Assembly: GCA_026770025.1 (NCBI GenBank)
Contig: JAMXDE010000008.1
Location: forward strand, 248,001 to 312,000
Source of the DNA: Craspedostauros australis
Taxonomy: Eukaryota > Bacillariophyta > Bacillariophyceae > Mastogloiales > Achnanthaceae
DNA: 64,000 nt
Direction of reading: 5' to 3'
Made by a program: the position numbers and the translations under genes. The notes under the pieces were generated by a model that had not been told where the DNA came from, did no database searches, and was given only the letters and a program-made list of their open reading frames with translations. Numbering within the stretch: the stretch's first letter is position 1; each line of letters opens with the position of its first letter. Positions 32,123 through 44,122 of this stretch are shown here, one piece after another.

Positions 32123-34698
32123 GCGCATTCCGGGTAGCATCGCCGGTCATCGGTATCCATGAAGGAAGCGTTTCTCGGCCTGTTTCCTCCACCTTCAACA
32201 ATACACAATACAGCACCAGTACATAAAACGGAATAGATACATAAAAATCCAAACAAACGTACGCACATTCACGCATACTTACACATGTGCAAGACCTGTG
32301 CCAATCGCGCGCGTCCGCTATGATCGTGATCTTGTAAGACTGCTTGGTTGCGTTTGTGGTTGCGTTTGTGACCGCAACCGTGGCTGTGACTGCGGCGGTG
32401 TGTGGTCGGCAAATCGCAAGCACAAGCGCAAGTTGCAGGCATAGATGCAAGCACAGGCACAGGTGTACGTGCAAGCGCAAGGAGCCTGATGGCGAAGACC
32501 CAATGCATGATCTCCCGCACAATCAAGACCAATACGGTTCTGCTGATGTGTACATTGTCGGAAAGGTTTGAGCTGTCTGAGTTGGTTGTTTGGTGATGGC
32601 TGTCGGATGCAAAGAAAATGTGGTCGCCAGGCACTCATCGCTTGTTGGGAGAGCGTGTGTCACTTGTGAAAGTCATGACATGTTGGCCATTCGTGATGAT
32701 ACTTCTATCACATCACTCCCAAGTCGTTTGCGGATGCCTGTGTGATCTTGGGGGGTTGGATGTTGATGATCCGCGGAGTGGCGATGGCTGCAGAGTGGAG
32801 CCGATGCGACGAGTGATGGCGGAGTTAGTTCCGGCGATGATGTCATTGATGATGTCATTGATGAGCGACAGCTGAGCCGGTATCACAGGAACACCGCAAA
32901 GATTGAGATCCGCACGGAACGGGAGAAGAAAGATGGGAGCACAGAAAGACAGAAACAAGGACACACAGACACATGAACACAGAGACGCACAGAAGTCCAG
33001 GTCCCCCGTTTCTCTTTTCTCTTGTCTCTCACCTTTCTCCACTCTCGTATGTATGGCACAATCGCATCCATCCATCCATCCATCTTTCCGTCGTACCAGC
33101 CGACCATCCAGTGAATGCAGCCTCTGCAATCTTGTATACGGGAATGGTCGCTACCCATGGACCATTGGAAGCTTGGTGGAAGAAGATGATGGAAGGATGA
33201 TGGCAATGGATGACGATGGGTGACGAATGACGGTGAATGATGGTGAATGCCGATGAATGGCGTGATGCCATCTCATCAACAAACGACCGGGACGTGAAGA
33301 TCGTCAGAACTTGTGACGTCACCCTGTTGTGCCTGTTGGATCAGCGCAGACTCATTGAAGAGTGTCCTTGTGACTCACTGTCCATGGAGCTGGTCGGAAG
33401 TGTCGGCAGCCTTCACTCATGCCTTCGTTTCTGTCGTTGCGAGCTGCCTTGTAATGTGGTTGGTCGGACTTGTTGGAAGCTACACTTGAAGCGCCAAAGT
33501 AGATCGTCCAATTGAAGTCCAACCTATCGAATGCCTCCTGATCTGCCGTACCAACAGTGTCACTTCGAGCTATCAGTGCCACTGCCACTGCCAACTCCAA
33601 CAACATCAACTGACACAGTATCGCCCATGAATATCTTGTCTCCTCAACTCCATCTGCAACTGGGCTGGCGACGACAACGACAACGCGCGCAGCCAAAAGA
33701 ACGATTCCTTTCAACTACGCAAATGGCGCGGCCGCATCTGCAGTGGGGATGTCATCCCAACCAACGGTCTCTTCTCTCTCCCTTGTTACCGTTTGTGTGT
33801 TGCCCAAGATTCCTTTCGCCGTCGATGTTGGTGTTATTGTGGGTGCGTGTTTTCGTTCGTGTTCCAACTCGATCTTTGGATCTTTTGACTTTCCCAAATT
33901 CAAATTTGTGGAGGGAATCTCGGATTCGCAGATTCGTGATTCTCACGGCACGAGGTCCTGACACTGACACCAAGAGGTCTGAATTGTTCCACGTAGAATT
34001 GATACTGCGGAGAGAAGTGCGTAAGAATATACTTAGTCCCTCGTAGATCCTGGTTGAGTCACATGAGACATTTTGATGAGTTTGCAAATTTCCTTTAGAA
34101 ATTCTGCTCATTTTTCTGTGTTCGATTTCGTGATGTGATTTTGACAAATCATATCTGACTATCGACACGAATGTAGTTGTGCCGTCCGTGCATGAGTATG
34201 AGAGAATAACGGTGAACGATGCACATACACATATGCACATCCTGACAACCCTTCCTATTGGTAACTAGACTAGCCCTACCAGCCCTTCTGGCTCCACAGT
34301 AAGACCACTCACACTCTATGTTTATCCTCCCGCTGCAGGGAGACAGCATTTTCCTAGTCGCCAACATGGAATGATGTTTTTTGAGGACTCGAACCCGCGA
34401 TTTACCATTTTTCTGTCAGTATCTGTGTGTTATAGTAGATGCCATGATGGTATTATAGGATGAGGATCGGAGAGGTAAGAGATGAGAGTTTATAAGGACA
34501 GGAGACTGACCGCTCTGTGTCTCCGCCTGTATGAGGGCCTTGTGGACTGTCTGTCCATCGTCAGGTCCATGAACATGCCAACAGCTACAACATTCTGGTC
34601 GTAAGGCGCAGCGGAATGGAACCACTCTGCCTGCCAGGCCACCTCGGTCGTAACTGCTACTATCTAGATACAAATACCTGTTCTGACACATATGATGA
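32123..34698. other. Intergenic region, 2.6 kb
   Basis: No gene is recognised. Simple repeats include CATC units at about 33066-33083 and a doubled GATGTCATTGAT at 32838-32861. A ~90-bp segment at 34150-34250 is an inverted diverged copy of 19005-19095. A tRNA B-box-like string (CGGGTTCGAGTCC on the minus strand) lies at about 34386-34398, but no cloverleaf can be folded around it. Confidence 0.45.
34150..34250 (-). repeat. Dispersed repeat shared with 19005-19095
   Basis: The reverse complement reads ATGTGCATCGTTCACC-GTTATTCTCTCATAC, then CAACTACATTCGTGTC. The same order occurs on the plus strand at 19023-19088. About 85% of compared positions agree by eye. It is an old copy of an interspersed element of unknown class, one of whose copies interrupts the piggyBac remnant. 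Confidence 0.6.
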
Positions 34699-37320
34699 TT
34701 AGAGTACTTCACAGGCAGATTGAAATGGCCCAGGGCAATCCGTGGCTGCGTCGTCGATTACGTACGTCTCGCTGGCTGATGCACACAAGACGAGTGCGAA
34801 TGCGCAACGGGAACAAGTGGCGGTTACTGTGCAGACTCCGGTTCTGATGATGACGTCATTGGTTGCCGAAAAAGTGTCGGCAATGCCGCTGCATGTGCCA
34901 AAACCCGAGCAGGCACCAGCTTCGATGGTCATGCTTCCTGCAAATTTGATATCTTGAGCCCTCCCACGAGTATGTGTCCTGGCGCAAGCGGAAGCCCCTT
35001 GACACGCATTCTTTCCGATGAAGACACTGGCCACAACTGGTGTCGTGGTTGTAGACCCTTGGTTGCTGCGCCGCGCAATGGCTTGACATCCATCGCTTGT
35101 ATCGCATGCTCCTTCTTCTATTCGTATATCGCCAAAGGTATTAAGTCCAAGAATGGGGCAACTTGTTCTCTCTTGGCAAGCTCTTGGTCCGATCACCCTG
35201 AAACCGACTTCGGCACCAGCAGCTGGCTGATCTTCGAAGAAATTGCCCAACCGAAAGCAGGCACTGTTTCCCTTGCAACTGTCAAGTATGATTGAGTTGC
35301 GACGTGCATGGCGGCAGGCGCTCTCCCCATCGCATGACCCTGAGCTCACCGTGATGACACCCTCATTAGGAGGATCAGTAGTGCAAGCGAGACGACCACG
35401 GCAGCATGAGTCATTGCATGCCTTCGTCACCACAGACGCGCTCCCAGTGAAGAGCTTCGTGTTCTCCTTCGCGATCGCCAACAATGCGTTGGTCACACTT
35501 CCGTCATTCTTGATCTTATCAAAGCGCTTCTGCGCCACCTCCAACGTCACTGGCTGTGGAGGGTCTTCATCATTGCATCCAAAGATGCTCTTGATCATTT
35601 TACTCTTCCCCTCATCAGTCAGAGAATTAACCATGGAGACGAAGCCCACGCATGTGCCTGTCGCACCATCGCACAACACGTCACCAGTGATGAGATTGAA
35701 CGTTGATGTGTTGTTACCTGGTATTGAGAGACATCCAACAGTCAAGGATGCCGATGTGGGAGCTGATGTCGGAGCCGATGTGGGAACAGATGTGGGTTCA
35801 ACCGACACGGTAGGAAATGGGGTGGGAAAGAACGTCGGACACTCCGTTGGCAATGTGTCCTTGCCAACGCAATACTCATCCACCTTGTCACCTGTTGGAA
35901 GGAAGTTTGTGTCTCTGCCTCCCTTGGGACAGGCTTGTTCCGCATCACTGATGAGATATACCTCATCAAAGTTGCACTCTGTCTTCGTCATGCATGCCCA
36001 GCAGCTCTGAACACCGCCGCAACCACCAGGAGGGACAATGATATCTGTCCTCATCCTGTCATTCAAGCCAAGCTTCTCGCATGAGCCTTCATCATCACAG
36101 CCACCATCGCCAATGGTCAGGCTTCCTGCAATCTTGCCACCTGGAAAACGACTCACGGTGGAATGGGCATCCTTGCAGGCATTGATGCCAATGCACGCAT
36201 TCGCCCCAATGTCGATATGGCTGCGGAAGCGAAATGATGGTGCCTTCTGCACAACTCGGCGTCCAGTGGAATTGCATGCCTCTGACCCAATGCATGCACC
36301 GGTCTGGATGGTCACATCACCATGAGAACGGCGTCCCACTCCCTCACAAGATTGAGGGGTGGTGCATGGCATCTCGCCAACGAAGGTGACTCCTGTGATG
36401 AAGGAATTGATCTCATTCTCATTCATCAACTCGCATGCACTCGTGCCAGTGCAGGAGGAATCGAGAATGAGAGGGTTCGGTCCCATGTCCTTGCAGGCAC
36501 TGTCACCGGTGCATGCTGTGATGGCGATGGTCATGAATGGAGGAGAGTTGGAGGCAGAACCGGTGACTGAGGTGCATCCCGATGATCCTTGGCAGCATGG
36601 ATTGGCGACGGATGGAGATTGGGCCATTCCGATGGTCATACATGCCTCCTTCATTGCATCAGGTCGTTCGGTGACGAGGATTGGGTTCGTGGCAGCAATG
36701 CGGGTGAGCTGCTCAGCAAGCATGTCATCCGATGCGTACATGTTGAAGAGCTTGCGAGCAGCTCCTTCTCCAAGGTTCCCTGCGCATCCGAAGAAGTTCT
36801 GAAGTTCCTTGGATTCCTTGACAGCAGCTACAGCCTCACGGCATGATGGCTTGGCAGAGTTGCAGATGATGGTCTTAGCGCTTGCCTCTTGTGGCGTGAG
36901 GATGGTGGCACCATCGGGCTTGCAGACAACGGAGATGGTGGAATCGAAGTCCATCGGAGGAGCTGATGGAGCTGGAGCTGGCGGCATGGTCGGCGATGAA
37001 GTCGGAGAGCGTGTGGGATCGATCGTTGGATGAGCGCTTGGAATCCATGTGGGCATGATGGTCGGACCTGCAGCGTCCTTGGAGGTTGAAGGCATTGAAG
37101 ATGGCGGATTGGAGGGATCCAAGACGTCGTTTTTGTTTGTTTTGGCACCCTTGTTGTTGCCAACGCCGACAGCAGCCTTGATTGTTCGAGTGGCTTGCAA
37201 TGTCAAGTGCATTTCATCCGCACCGCTCGTGGCCTCTTCTCCGTTTAGGCGCGCTTCAGCCACCACCATGAAGGCAACAAGGAGAGTGGTGACGATGATT
37301 GTCTTGGTGTGGATTATCAT
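34699..37320 (-). CDS. Secreted Pro/Thr-rich Cys-repeat protein, intact paralog
   Basis: An 873-residue intronless protein. ATG 37320 is used because it lines up with the start of the paralog at 683 and gives a clean signal peptide (about 1-24, ending AEA-RLNG). Regions: a variable spacer; a Pro/Ser/Thr linker (about 65-125); module 1 (about 125-545), a helical Cys-containing segment with ICNSAKPSCREAV and FFGCAG followed by about seven C-x5-C units; a PTSAPTS linker (about 555-580); and module 2 (about 580-873), which repeats the same plan with LCDGATGTCVGFV and FGCND followed by about seven more C-x5-C units. Such regular G-x-C-x-G-x-x-A-C repeats suggest stacked turns, possibly a disulfide-rich solenoid. 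An extracellular or cell-wall role is inferred. Confidence 0.82.
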   Translation of the reverse strand: MIIHTKTIIVTTLLVAFMVVAEARLNGEEATSGADEMHLTLQATRTIKAAVGVGNNKGAKTNKNDVLDPSNPPSSMPSTSKDAAGPTIMPTWIPSAHPTIDPTRSPTSSPTMPPAPAPSAPPMDFDSTISVVCKPDGATILTPQEASAKTIICNSAKPSCREAVAAVKESKELQNFFGCAGNLGEGAARKLFNMYASDDMLAEQLTRIAATNPILVTERPDAMKEACMTIGMAQSPSVANPCCQGSSGCTSVTGSASNSPPFMTIAITACTGDSACKDMGPNPLILDSSCTGTSACELMNENEINSFITGVTFVGEMPCTTPQSCEGVGRRSHGDVTIQTGACIGSEACNSTGRRVVQKAPSFRFRSHIDIGANACIGINACKDAHSTVSRFPGGKIAGSLTIGDGGCDDEGSCEKLGLNDRMRTDIIVPPGGCGGVQSCWACMTKTECNFDEVYLISDAEQACPKGGRDTNFLPTGDKVDEYCVGKDTLPTECPTFFPTPFPTVSVEPTSVPTSAPTSAPTSASLTVGCLSIPGNNTSTFNLITGDVLCDGATGTCVGFVSMVNSLTDEGKSKMIKSIFGCNDEDPPQPVTLEVAQKRFDKIKNDGSVTNALLAIAKENTKLFTGSASVVTKACNDSCCRGRLACTTDPPNEGVITVSSGSCDGESACRHARRNSIILDSCKGNSACFRLGNFFEDQPAAGAEVGFRVIGPRACQERTSCPILGLNTFGDIRIEEGACDTSDGCQAIARRSNQGSTTTTPVVASVFIGKNACQGASACARTHTRGRAQDIKFAGSMTIEAGACSGFGTCSGIADTFSATNDVIIRTGVCTVTATCSRCAFALVLCASASETYVIDDAATDCPGPFQSACEVL

Positions 37321-38887
37321 AGTTATCGCGCTGTATGGTATGTTGTGGAGTGATGGAACGATGGGATTCGTTGCTGCTCCTATTGCTGTAACTTTCCGAT
37401 TCGAATTGGAGATTGTCGTTTGTGTGAGAACAGAGGTGATGATGACGATGATGACGGTCTTTGTTGCTTCTGTTTCTCTTTCAGACAACACCAAGAGCAA
37501 GGGGCTTCAACTGTTGGAGCTGGAGAGCACATTGTTGATGTCGTGAGTATTGCTGTCCTGTTCATACCCTTCCGAAAAGTGGAGGTCCCCCTCCTTGCAT
37601 CGCGTTGTTTCCAATTTCATCCTCCCTCAGAAACGACGTGTGAATGCGATCGCGAACTCGTCAGAGCACCACGCAGAATGAAGCTCATGGCGCAAGAGGG
37701 AACATGCCTACCATACAGTAGAACATGGCAGTCCTATGCCCTTGAAATGGGTGCTGATGTCGACTGCGGTTGAAGATGAAGTCTCAGAAACCATGTACCG
37801 CCTCCATACTTGTGTGCAGGATGGATCTGTTCGCATCGTGTTGTGATGTGTGGAGCGTTGTCTCCATGGCGTTGCTGTTGCGTTGCCAGATCAAAATGAC
37901 ATTTCTTACTTCAGCCTGTGCCTTCGTCTGTTCCTTCGCTCTTGTCTTTGCTCTCGCTCTCACTCTGGCTTTCGATCTTGGTATTGCTCTGTGAATACCG
38001 GAGTGTCATCAGAGAGTAACTTCACTTCACATTGCCTCGGAGCCTGGGCGCATGTTTCCGTCAATCAGACTGCAATACCGTGCACTCCAATCGTGCGGAT
38101 ATCAGCTGCAGTTTGTGGGAGGCTAGCGCGAAGGATCGATGGAGAGATGGAGCAACCTCTGCATGGAGCACTCGTATGCAGGATTGATACGTTCGCACGT
38201 TGCCGATCGTGCCTGGAATTGCCATTGCGTTCGTGTGGTTCCGCCGGCATACGAGCAGAATGACGGATGCCAACCCTGGAGCGTATCCTGTTGTGTTTCT
38301 TCGCTCTTGATCTTGCTTTCGACCTTGATCGTGTTCTATGACAGCCTCGCATCATCAGGAGAGAGAGGCACTTCACGTCACATCGCAGCGCAGCGGAGAG
38401 GAGTGCATGTTGCTGATTGTGAGCACCTGATTTGGTTTGTTGGTGGTCGGGATAGTGGATCCGGAATGAAATGATTGCGCGACGTTCAATCCTCCGAACC
38501 AAGAACATAGTAGTCCATCTAGTCAAAGATACTCCTTTCCTCTCTTCCGTTTGTTTTCATGTGATTGCATCAGTACGCCCAAAGGTACCGACGTGTGCGG
38601 TGGCCACTTGGATCATGGGTGTTCGTGCACTTGGCACATCCATTGGACTCAGCCGTCCCTCTCTGGTATTGCACGTGTGCGCATTGAGAGTTGCATCCGT
38701 ATCCGTCTCCGTATCCGGATGTGCGCCTCTCTCTTGCTCCCTGTCTGCCTCGGGCAGTACTGGTGCTTCTTCTGTTGTGGTCGGAATTTCTGATCTCCAA
38801 AGGTGCGCGCCGAAATTTCGGAATGGTGCTGGCTCCTCCATCTCACGTAGTTCTCCGGTAGGAATGAAAAAAAATGGCCATCAGCAT
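37321..38887. other. Intergenic region with a diverged tandem duplication
   Basis: The first ~140 bp are homologous to the 5' flank of the Cys-repeat gene at 683 and are probably 5' UTR or promoter on the minus strand. At about 37815-38050 and 38175-38410 two diverged direct copies share GCAGGAT...GAT..GTTCGCA, then a TCTTCGCTCTTG...GCTTTCGA tract and a CACTTCAC end, about 360 bp apart. No gene is recognised. The region ends with the target-site copy CAGCAT (38882-38887). Confidence 0.45.
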
Positions 38888-39550
38888 TGTTGGAACATGA
38901 CGAATATTCAGATTCGTGTATGACCCGGTAGGGGTCACAGTTGCGCAAATGACTGCTCACACATATTTGTTTGTCCAGAACTCCTTCTCACGATCAAATG
39001 TTCCAAACCCGAAAACGGAAATTTACAGCAGAATCCTCGAATATGACGAAAGAATCTCGGAATCTTCAGAAACAAATAATCTACGAGCTGAGAGGAATCT
39101 AACGTCAGCGGGAACGTGAGGAGCAGAGCATGAACGTCAGCAGAGGAGCAAGACCAGATATATATGGATGAGAGGAACCACTTAGGTAAGACGTCAGGAT
39201 TAGAGACTGACGCAATCGAGTTCCTGAATCTCTGTCTGACACAACCAAGACCAAATAAGACAACAACACGACGAACTGCGGGAAACTGGCGCAGGTCGAG
39301 GATTCACATCGTGGTGGATCGTTAGGAATTAGGAAATGATCTGACTCAATAGGAGTCAGAACTACACGAGTTTGCAGGGCAACTGGAGATTGACATGAGT
39401 TGACTTTTGACAGACAAGTCAAGCTCATAAATCGCAGAGAAAGAGGAATCACCAACCTACAAACCCGGGATAACAGAACAACTAACTTAGTGAACCAATT
39501 GTAGCCCCACCCGGTCTACATGAGCAACAGGATTGAGACCTGTTTCAACA
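38888..39550 (+). repeat. 5' LTR of copia element 1
   Basis: 663 bp, TGTTG...CAACA, matching 44123-44785 at every position compared. It should carry the promoter and poly(A) signal of the element. Confidence 0.93.
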
Positions 39551-39621
39551 CGTTTTAAAACGTGTCTTGAGACACTCAGACACACGAAGTTGGGCCATCA
39601 GGGCTGAAGAACAACGACAAG

Positions 39622-42600
39622 ATGGATGAAGACGGGGTCAAGTCGGTGAAGATCGTCAAGTTCGATGGCGAGGACTTTGACGAGTGGTTGGACGTCTTCA
39701 TGGCTCTCGCTGCGTGCAAGGGGTACGATGAGGTGTTGGACGAGACAGTCGCGGTACCAAGGCATGATCAGGCAGCCAAGAGCGAAGCAGAGAAGAAGGC
39801 TGAGCGGATGAACAAGGCAGCATACAGCACACTGATGCTCAGCACTGAGGGGCTGGCGAGAAGCATCGTGAGGGAGTGCAAGACAGATCACCAACCCAAG
39901 GGTGATGCTGTGGCAGCGTTGAAGGCACTTCAGGACAGGTATGCACCGCGGGACAAGGCAGACAAGGTGACGAAGCTCAACGAGTTCACCATGTGTACAC
40001 TGCAGACTCCGGAAGAGGATCCAAGCCAGTGGATGATGAGAATCAACAAGATTGTGAAGGAGCTGAAGGATTTCGGCGTGGAGAAGACGGATGACGACTG
40101 CATTGCGCATGTGATGGTGAACCTACCGGAGGAGATCTACAGCGAGGTGAAGACTACACTGGATAGAGAGCTGAATGATGGAGACCTCAAGTGGGAGTCG
40201 CTGAAGAAGTCCCTGATCCGATTCTGGAAGAGGAAGGTGAGGACGAGTGAGGATGGGAGCACTGCGTCGACTTCAACCAACAAGGCCTTCAACACCATGA
40301 CGAAGGGGTATCAGAGCGGGTTCAAGGGCACGTGTCGCAAGTGTGGAGAATACGGACACAAGGCAGCAGAGTGCACCAAGCCACCAACCAACAACAATGA
40401 CTACCTCCAACGAATCAAGTGCTACAGATGCAAGAAGCAAGGGCACAAGGCCAAGGATTGTCCGGAGAAGAACGGACAGGGCGGACAAGCAGGAGGATCT
40501 GGGAACACCCACTCTGGAATGTTCGTTGGTATGGCAGCGATATCTCATGTAACTGGGACAGATGGCAGGCAGGCTGGAGACAAGAACAAGTGGCTGGCTG
40601 ACACCGGAGCTACATGCCATGTGACCTGGTCAACCGAAGGGATCACAGATCTGGTGGCAGTCACCGATGACAGACAGGTGCAGGTGGGAGACCGCAACAT
40701 GGTGACACCAACCCATGTGGGGGAATTCCATGGAGAGTGCCTGGACGGTACCGAGTTCATCTTGAAGTCAGTCTTCGTGGTCCCAGGATTCGCACACAAC
40801 ATCATCAGTATTCCCCAATTCCTGGAGAAGGGATGCACGCTCAGTGGAGGCAAGGATGATATCACTTTGAAACATCCAAGCGCCGACATCAGTCTGAAGT
40901 TCCAACATGAAGATGACAATGGAGACGGCAACCTGTACTTCCTCAAATGCAAGTCAAAGGGGAAGCCAACGGAATCCATCATGACCACGGGAACTGTGGA
41001 GAGGAAGAGCACCATGGATGTCAATCGAGCTCATCGCATCCTGGGGCATCCAAACGAGCGCTACACCAAGCTGACAGCAGCAAAGGCAGGCTGGTCACTC
41101 ACTGGGACTTGGAGAGCATGTGAGGCATGTGCAAAGGCAAAAGCAAAGGCGAAGGGAGTGAGGAAGAAGGCATTTGAGAAAGCTACCCACATCGCTCAAC
41201 GCCTATACCTGGACATCTCTGGTCCATACAAGAAGACGGCCAAAGGAAGCAACTACTGGCTGTTGATCGTGGATGAGGTTTCCAAGAAGAAGTGGAGTTA
41301 CTTCCTGACGAACAAGAGCCAGCTTGCAGGACAGGTGGAGACTCTACTCACCAAACTCAAAGGTGCAGACCTGAAGGTGGAGGCCATTCGGTGTGACAAT
41401 GCTGGTGAGAACCAAGGGAAGCTGGAGAAGGTCTGTGACGAGCATGGAATCCAACTGGAGTACACCGCTCCCAACACACCAATGATGAATGGTGTTGTCG
41501 AGAGAGGATTCGTGACGATTCGAGATTCGGCACTGGCGCTCATGTTGGATGCTGATCTCACTGATGAGGCACAAGGACGGCTTTGGGCGGAGGCAATCCA
41601 CACGGCAACCCGGCTCCATAACCTGACGGTCACGACAGGCAACGACAAGAGTCCAGATGAAACCTTCTACGGCCAGAATCCCAAGCTCTATCCGCATCTG
41701 ATGGAATGGGGACGCGTCGGATACGTAACGGATCGCGCCAAGAAGCCGAAGCTTACACCGAAAGCATTCAAAACGGTGATGCTGGGCTATGCTGACAACC
41801 ATGCAGGCGATACCTACCGGATGCTGAAGGTCGATACCAACAAGGTGGTGATGTCCAGAGACCTGAACTGGATGGAGTGGCATGGAGCAGGGGTCGTGGA
41901 TGGTGTGGAGATCATTGCACAACCTGAGCCTGCATCCAATCCAACACCAGCAGCAACCGCAGCCGCAGTCCCAGATGAGAAGGCTGTGGTCGATGCAGAT
42001 GTTCCACTGATGATGACTCCGTCCACTGGGGAGAGAGCGGCAACCACCAAGATTCCAAAGATGGTCAGCATCGATGAACTTCCTCATGTCATTTCGGACG
42101 ATGAGAGCGGTGTGATGGCGGACCCAACCGACCATGTCCGGGACGATATCAACGGAATCGTTGTGGATCCTGGGCTTGTCTCTGATTCGGATGGAAATGA
42201 GGGCATGGATGACTTCGAGATGGTGGATGTGCATCAGGCGAATGAACGGCATGTGACACCTGCGAACCAACGTGAGAGACATCCAACTCGTCTGGCAGTT
42301 CCGCAAGCTGGGAGAGGGTCATCCAAGATGGAGAGAGAGCGAGCGAAACTACAGACCTGGAGATCCTACGAGGTGCAAGGCCGGAATGATGGAAGGCCAA
42401 ACACCAGATCCGGGAGAGTGTTGATGGTTTTCAACGCTTCCCTCACTTCTGATCCAGGGCTGCCGAAGACGCTCAAGGACGCTCTGAGCAGGCCAGATGG
42501 TGACAAGTGGAAGGGAGCAGCTGAAAAGGAGGTTCACAACTTCCAGAAGCGCGACTGTCTCCAAGTCATTGATCGAGGCAGCATGGGACGAGGACGCACT

Positions 42601-44070
42601 GCACTCAAGTCTCGCTGGATATTCGTGAAGAAGTCCGAACAGGATGGGTCAACACGGTACAAAGCGAGGCTGGTGGTGAAGGGATACGAACAGATCCCTG
42701 GAGTGGACTTCACAGAGTCATTCTCCCCAGTCGCAAGTGATACCACAATTCGAACAATGCTGGCAGTGTGCCTGGCCAACACTGGATGGGTGATCGAAGC
42801 CCTGGATGTGGAGGCAGCATTCCTGAACGCAGAGATTGAAGAAGAGGTGTACATCGAGATCCCAGAAGGATTCGTGGACGGAGACTTTGACGGAAGGGCA
42901 GATCCAGAATATCGTCACAAGCATGTTGCAAAACTGCTGAAGGCGGTGTATGGAACGGTTCAAGCACCCAGAGCATGGATGAAGACTTTCACAGCAGCAC
43001 TGGTGGACATTGGATTCACCAAGAGTCTGGCAGATCCATGCTTGTTCGTGTACAAGTCGAGCGGGCAAGTCACAGCACTGGTGATCGTGTATGTCGACGA
43101 TGCTGCTATCGGAGGAGACCCAGTCACAGTCGAATGGATCAAGGAAGAGATCGCACGCAAGTTCAACATCACGGACCTTGGAGAGCTCACCAAACATCTG
43201 GGAGTATGGTACAAGAGGATGACTGATGCAGATGGCAAGTGCCTGGTGGTCAGCATGGACGACTTCGTGGAGCAGATGATCAAGGAATTCGAACAGCACT
43301 ACGGATCGAACATCAGACTCTTTGAGACCCCAGGATACCCATCAACTACCCTGGTGAAGGCGACCGAAGATGATGAAGTGGACAATCGAGCTGGATACCG
43401 ATCCATCGTTGGCAAGCTTCTCTGGATGATGAAGAAAGTGGGACCAGAGTGTGCCAACGCTGTCAGAGAACTTGCATCACATCTGGAGCATCCAACCAAG
43501 GAACACTGGAAGGCGATGGCGAGACTGATCGGATACATCAAGGCTGAGATTGCGAAGGAGGACAGCTATGCCATCAAGCTCAGGAAGCCGCGCAGGCTGG
43601 AGATCGAAGCATGGTGCGATTCGGATTATGCAACGAACAAGGATCATCGTCGCAGCGTCTCAGGCAACATCGTGACGGTCGGAGGGTGTCTTGTGAGTTG
43701 GCAGTCCAAGACACAGCGATCGGTGACACTCTCGAGCACAGAGGCGGAGTACGTGTCGATGGCAAACTGCGCAACCGAATGCAAGTTCGCCAAGATGCTG
43801 CTGGATGAGATGACCGGAACCAACACGTAGATCACTCTACATGGCGACAACACTGGAGCAATCTTCTTGACCAAGAACCAGCAGGTTGGACTACGCACCA
43901 AGCACATCGATGTGGCATATCACTTCATCAAGGAGATGGTACAGGGAGGAGAGATGACCATGAAGTTCACACCATCCGAGATGAACTTCGCGGATCCCAT
44001 GACCAAGAATGTGAAGGAGAGCATTCATGAGAGGCTGGTGCCATCCATCAGACAAGGAGGGTTGAAGTGA
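39622..44070 (+). pseudogene. Copia gag-pol polyprotein with one in-frame TAG
   Basis: The frame from ATG 39622 encodes 1402 residues up to TAG 43828-43830, then stays open for 79 further codons to TGA 44068. Order: a UBN2-type Gag (about 1-210); two zinc knuckles (CRKCGEYGHKAAEC and CYRCKKQGHKAKDC, about 238-283); protease (ADTGA, about 330); the GAG-pre-integrase HHCC; integrase with Asp, CDNAGEN and VVERG; reverse transcriptase (IVYVDDA, about 1155); and RNase H (CDSDYA, SSTEAEY). The TAG falls between RNase H residues (after DEMTGTNT) and removes the HGDNTGAI Asp and the C-terminal tail. All else is intact. A C-to-T change of CAG would explain it. Readthrough, sequencing error or a recent mutation are open. 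Confidence 0.88.
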
Positions 44071-44122
44071 CAATCGACGTCATTTTGAGATGAAAGGAGA
44101 GGTTCTGCACAAACAGGGAGAG

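Noticed and set aside
34380..34470. Possible tRNA gene on the minus strand (CGGGTTCGAGTCC B-box-like string)
   Set aside because: The T-stem does not pair and no acceptor or anticodon stem with a suitable A box can be built around it; at most a tRNA-derived fragment.
41344..42306. 320-codon minus-strand frame inside copia element 1
   Set aside because: Antisense to the integrase/linker region of an obvious polyprotein; shadow.
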